The position numbers and the translations under genes are program-made. The notes under the pieces were generated by a model. It did not search any database. It was not told the origin of the DNA and worked only from the letters and a program-made list of their open reading frames with translations. From NCBI RefSeq assembly GCF_003945595.2, contig NW_024104357.1:1-64000 (forward strand): 64,000 nt of DNA, written 5' to 3'. Below, piece by piece: positions 60,101 through 64,000 of this stretch. The stretch comes from Pipra filicauda (Eukaryota; Chordata; Aves; Passeriformes; Pipridae). Numbering within the stretch: position 1 is the first letter of the stretch; every line of letters starts with the position of its first letter.

Positions 60101-62029
60101 TATTTCACCAAGTTGGTGACACATGTTAAGTGCCACAGACTGTGGACCACCCACATGGAGCAGTGGCTCCCTCATGCCTTCCCAAGAACAGCAATCCCTC
60201 TGGGTTCCTCAAAGCCCCGTGTTTCCTGTAGGTACATTCCTCCACCTTTAGCAGGAACACAGCACAGGTACATGGACCTGTGATAGTAAAACGTAATTTG
60301 TTCAGATTTCTGCCTTCAGGGTGAACACTAAGATGCTGCCAACAGCCAGAAAATTTGTGATCTAATTTAGAGGCAGCCAGGCATGCCTTTTACTCTGAGG
60401 CCTTTGGAAAACAGAGTTGAGTTCCCACTTACACATGATCTAGCAAATTTTTTTTATTATTTTTTTTTCTTTTTGAGGTGCTAAGAAGTGCAGCATGCTG
60501 AGACAGAAGTGAAAGCATGCTGTTGCCTGGGCATGCAGCCTCATGCTCCCACTGGACGACACTGAGACACTGAGTTTGGTGCTAGGGTCCTTCCACCAGA
60601 AAGAGGGGGAAGCAGGGTTTTACAATTCATTTTTGCCACAGTTGCACCATTAAATGTTTTAAATGGTTTTTTTACAGTTTTCCATGTACTTTCTCCCTAG
60701 TTCTCCATTGTAGTGCAGAAAAACATGGTTACAATGAGTGATAGAAGGTTTCAGCTGCAATTTTAATGCACAGCATCCCATTTTCCCTGTTTAACCCTGC
60801 CTCCTGTGGACTGTTAGAGATGGGCTCAGAAATATCACACAAACAGGCCAGGGGCCTTTTTTCCCCTCTTTCAGAAAATTTCTGGGTAAAATCTGCTTCT
60901 TCCAGTCAAGTTAAAACTACTAAGGAAGGAGTCTTTTATTGTGAGGCAGCACTTGGAAAGGTTTCCTAAAGGTCTCAGACTGGGACTGTGTTTGAGCTCC
61001 TGAGATTTACACTTGGCTCTTGCACTGAAGTATTGTGTTTTATATAGTTTTGTTCTCCTTTGCCATTGGTGTACTTGGACAAGTGACAACCACAGGGTCA
61101 GAGATGCCAGCATGTCCAGATTGCCCAGGCCCTGTCCAGCTGCAGCTGGAGCAGGAGGTACCATCACACAACCCCAGGACAACAGGCTTGCAATGGAGGC
61201 ATCACCTTAGCCCCTGCTAGCTTGGATGAGGAGCCTCTTTCTTGGGCAGGTCTTTTGGAGGTGACACTGTCCTGTCTGCTTGCCATGTGATACCTCATTC
61301 TGGCTCTGTCCCCAGGAGCTCACCCATCAGACAAGCTGCACAGAAGTATGGCTGACACCAGAAAGTGCTGGATTTGGGACAATGAGACATAAAGATGTCC
61401 CATACCTTGGCAGATCCATCCCTTCCCCTAAAGGAAAAATTTTCCCCTTTCCACCTTTTCTTCCCAGGAGCAACTCCCAAGTGGCACCAGGTGATTCATG
61501 TCATCTTTGCTCACCAAGACAATGCTGTCTTTTTGGCCACCAGCATTTCCTAGCTATGCTTGTCACCAAAAAATGTGAGTTTTACTCAACATCATTACCA
61601 TTCCTGCTGGCTCCTCTGGGATCCCTCCAGTGCAGGGGCGGAGACATAGAGACCCAGGGCCAAAAGTGAATCCTGAAGAGGAAACACGTACCATCATCCC
61701 AGCTCCTTGCTCCCATCATTGCCAGGAGTCACGAGATAACCTAACTTAGCAGAAAATATTGCTGCTTCAGCCAGGGTGACTCCTTAGAGGTAAAGCCTCT
61801 AAAGGGCTCAGGTGCTGTTGGGAAACCTGCACCCCCTCTTCCTGAGGTAGATCCTGCTTACAGGAGCATCTGCTTGCACGTCTTCCCTTTGGGGCTCTCA
61901 AGCCAGGCAGATATTCAGTGAATCTGGAAAGAAAACCCCAATCTGAGCGTCTCTTCTGAATACTAATTTCCAAAGAGCTCCTCGCCTATCCAATAAAGAG
62001 GCTTTCCAGGCTGTTTTTTTGTACTCTGC
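53946..62029. other. AT-rich single-copy DNA, no gene recognised
   Basis: About 8 kb with no recognisable gene. A pure T30 tract at 57163-57192 is preceded by a T/C-rich run. A short TA run lies at 54649-54661. GC-richer frames at 57536-57853 and 61280-61669 show no domain. Confidence 0.45.
57163..57192. repeat. Homopolymer T30 tract
   Basis: Thirty consecutive T after a T/C-rich lead-in from about 57144. On the minus strand this would be a poly(A) run, but no retrocopy is recognisable beside it. Confidence 0.9.
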
Positions 62030-62480
62030 CCCGCGATGGAGCGGCAGCAGTGGCAGGAAGACAGATGGGGCTCTCGGCGGCGGTGATGGAGTCACAAGGA
62101 GAAGTGAGTGAGAGCCGCCTGCTCGGCAGTCCCTGCCTACACCTTCAGACCATCTCAGTGGGACAACGGGCAGCCATCCGTCCGTCCATCCGTCCATCCG
62201 TCCATCCATCCGTCCATCCCCACCTCCCTCCATCCCGTTTCGGGGCCGTTCCTGTTCTCCGCGGGGCGCGGGCTCCACCTGGCGGCGGCGGGCGGCACCT
62301 GCAGCGCGGGCACCGGCCCCGCTTCCCGCCCGGAATTCGGCGTCGCTGGGAAGACAGAGCGGACCCTCCCGGGCTCTTCTGCGGCCGGAGGGGGGTGGGG
62401 GGGGAAGGCCAAAGACCCTGTAATACCGTGTTTGTGGCCCAGCCCACCCAGCGCCGCGGCTGTGGTGCAGCTTCCCTGAG
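62030..62480. promoter_or_regulatory. CpG-rich island, possible promoter/first exon
   Basis: The densest CpG region outside the macrosatellites, with runs such as 'ggcggcggcgggcggcacct' (62281-62300), 'ttctccgcggggcgcggg' and 'gcgtcgctgggaag'. An ATTGG/CCAAT motif (ccaat at 61989-61993) flanks it. On the + strand a short frame from the ATG at 62074 reads up to GAA|GTGAGT, a good splice-donor consensus at 62101-62106. On the minus strand a 202-codon frame (62506-61898) crosses the island. Neither peptide is recognisable. Likely a CpG-island promoter whose gene lies mostly outside the window, direction unknown. Confidence 0.4.
62167..62235 (+). repeat. CCGT/CCAT tetranucleotide repeat in the CpG island
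   Basis: An alternating (ccgt)(ccat) tetranucleotide tract, breaking up into 'ccctccatccc' at its right end. Frames through it give repeated short peptides in all phases. Confidence 0.9.
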
Positions 62481-64000
62481 CGCTGGGGGGTCCAGCAGCC
62501 ACCCACCCACCACCCTCTATAATTATACTATTCACAATAATATATAACAATAAATACAAATATAATGACAAGATTAAGTTATCAAGCTCTTTGATGGAGC
62601 TTCTTGCCTTTCACACCTGTGCCAGCTGGGGACATCCTGGTGGCATACAACCATGTCACTGTCGGCTTTGGCAAACGGGATTTGGCTCCTGAGACAGATA
62701 CCTGGACATCTGGGAGAGGCAGTACCACCTGCACTGCATTTATAAGATGCTTTGCCCGGTGGCTGAGCTGCTCTGCGGGTGCTGGGCTGTGCATCCAAGC
62801 CAGAGCAGGGGGCTGGGACCAGCCCCTCAGCCTGAGGCAACTGGGCTCAGGCACAGGGATCAATTTGGTGTCGGGCATCAGCACCTCCTCTGGAGAATCA
62901 GTGGGTGAACCCGTGGAGAACCAGCTGCCAGCCGAGGTGACAGGGGAAGCCAGTTGTGTGATGGTTATTCCTAGTGCCTGATGGACTTTGTCTCATCCAC
63001 AAAATGCCAGAATAAGAGCTGGCAGAAATGACTGTTACTGGCATTTATGTTCAATTCCTGCTCTGCAGAAATTAAGCTCTTCCAGCAGTTAAAGACAGTC
63101 AGCAGTACCCTCAACAGTGTAAACATTTTCAACCAGTAATTACCAATATCACTTCTCCATCTGAGCTGCTGAGGGACTGCTGCCATCTACCCTTCCACTT
63201 TTCCACTTAAAAACCCTAACCAAAACCAAAACAAACAAAAAAATCCAGCAAACCATTTTACATTGCTTCAGCAATCACAGATCTCCCTCTGAGACACACC
63301 AGACTGTATCAGTGCTTAAATAATTTCAGTAAAGATAGTGTGAAAGGTACTGGTTCAGGCTACTCACATAAAATGGTGGTGTCCAATTCCACAGGCTAAA
63401 GGACCTACAAATACATGTCAGGTCCTCAGCTGAAGTCTTTTGCTATGAATAACTCTTGGCTTTCAAGGTGAGAAGAGCTGGAATGTGAACTGGGAGCTCA
63501 TATTTAATTCTCAGCCATTTCCTGGGGCTCCTATTGCTGATCTCAGAGATCTCCCCAGCACCACAACCTGGACGAATAAATGAGCTGCTCCACAGAGAGT
63601 GGAGTGAGTATTTGTGATTTTGGATGAGTGGACCTGTGGCTTAGTTCCTAATTATCAGCGGAAAGACAGGTGACTGCTCTAGGGGCTTGTGTGAACCTCT
63701 GGTACATGAATTAAGCCAGTCACAAGCCTTTCCCTTCCACTCCTCACTCACCTGAGGGAACAAACATGTCACCACAGTGCCCTGTTGCCAGGCTGGGAGA
63801 GCAGAGGGAAGATGCAGGATATGCCCAGGAGCAGTCTGCTCCCCATATTGGCACGAGCTGGCGTGCAGTTGGGAAGCTATCAGCTGGCTTTTGCAGATGT
63901 CTTGTACAAATATTTACATTTCTCTGCAGACCTTATTTGGTTTTATCTGTGTACTTAAGCTTTTCTGTTGCAGCCAGCTGGGAGGGAAGAGGGTGATCCC
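62481..64000. other. Single-copy DNA at the window end, no gene recognised
   Basis: Short ORFs only (for example 62604-62981 +, 125 codons). No domain, RNA gene or mobile element recognised. Confidence 0.45.

Noticed and set aside
61898..62506. Minus-strand 202-codon ORF over the CpG island
   Set aside because: Open because of CpG-rich composition; it includes a periodic stretch from the tetranucleotide repeat and no recognisable domain. Kept only as part of the island description.

Overview
The window looks like nuclear DNA from a bird. The evidence is three CR1 LINE 3' ends carrying the avian ATTCTATGATTCT-type terminus, relics of class II and probably class III endogenous retroviruses (ERVs), a tRNA-Glu-derived SINE, and four exons of a vertebrate PIF1-type helicase. 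I cannot name the species. Genes are nearly absent and the satellite/ERV load is high. That would suit a W chromosome, a germline-restricted chromosome or a subtelomeric/pericentromeric block, but nothing in the sequence decides between them.

Layout. 1-5066 is AT-rich single-copy DNA with one CR1 end. 5067-12756 is a GC-rich macrosatellite: four direct copies of a ~1.9-2.0 kb unit, each with a nested 40-bp minisatellite in 7, 8, 11 and 12 copies. 12757-17343 is an A-rich, G-poor, degraded proviral region on the + strand. It holds unassigned ORF remnants, a class II integrase C-terminal portion, a short tandem repeat of part of that integrase, and a polypurine tract. It is followed by a short LTR at about 17344-17508. 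17561-20335 is a second, unrelated macrosatellite (about 1.06-1.08 kb units, 2.6 copies) built from diverged ~30-bp subunits beginning CCCTCAGTGAC. The two arrays therefore bracket the ERV relic.

20336-28435 is single-copy DNA with an 11-bp minisatellite, a CR1 end and a probable ERVL-type relic. 28436-30774 on the minus strand carries the last four coding exons of PIF1, with intact splice sites, reading frame and stop codon. I found no upstream helicase exons in the remaining 33 kb, so this is a 5'-truncated copy or a gene whose start lies outside the window. A CCAAT/TATA-bearing, locally CpG-containing stretch lies just upstream (30960-31220).

31250-64000 is mostly featureless AT-rich DNA. 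It contains an ancient CR1 (L3-like) relic (about 45700-47120), the tRNA-Glu SINE (51787-52043), a minus-strand CR1 fragment (53797-53945), a T30 tract (57163-57192), and a CpG-rich island (62030-62480) with a CCGT/CCAT tetranucleotide repeat that may be the promoter or first exon of a gene continuing outside the window.

No operon-like or multi-gene system is present. The most unusual object is the nested macrosatellite. Its whole 1.9-kb unit appears to be made of diverged relatives of its own 40-bp minisatellite, its units are related in an A-B-B-A order, and it stays open in all reading frames for hundreds of codons without being a gene.
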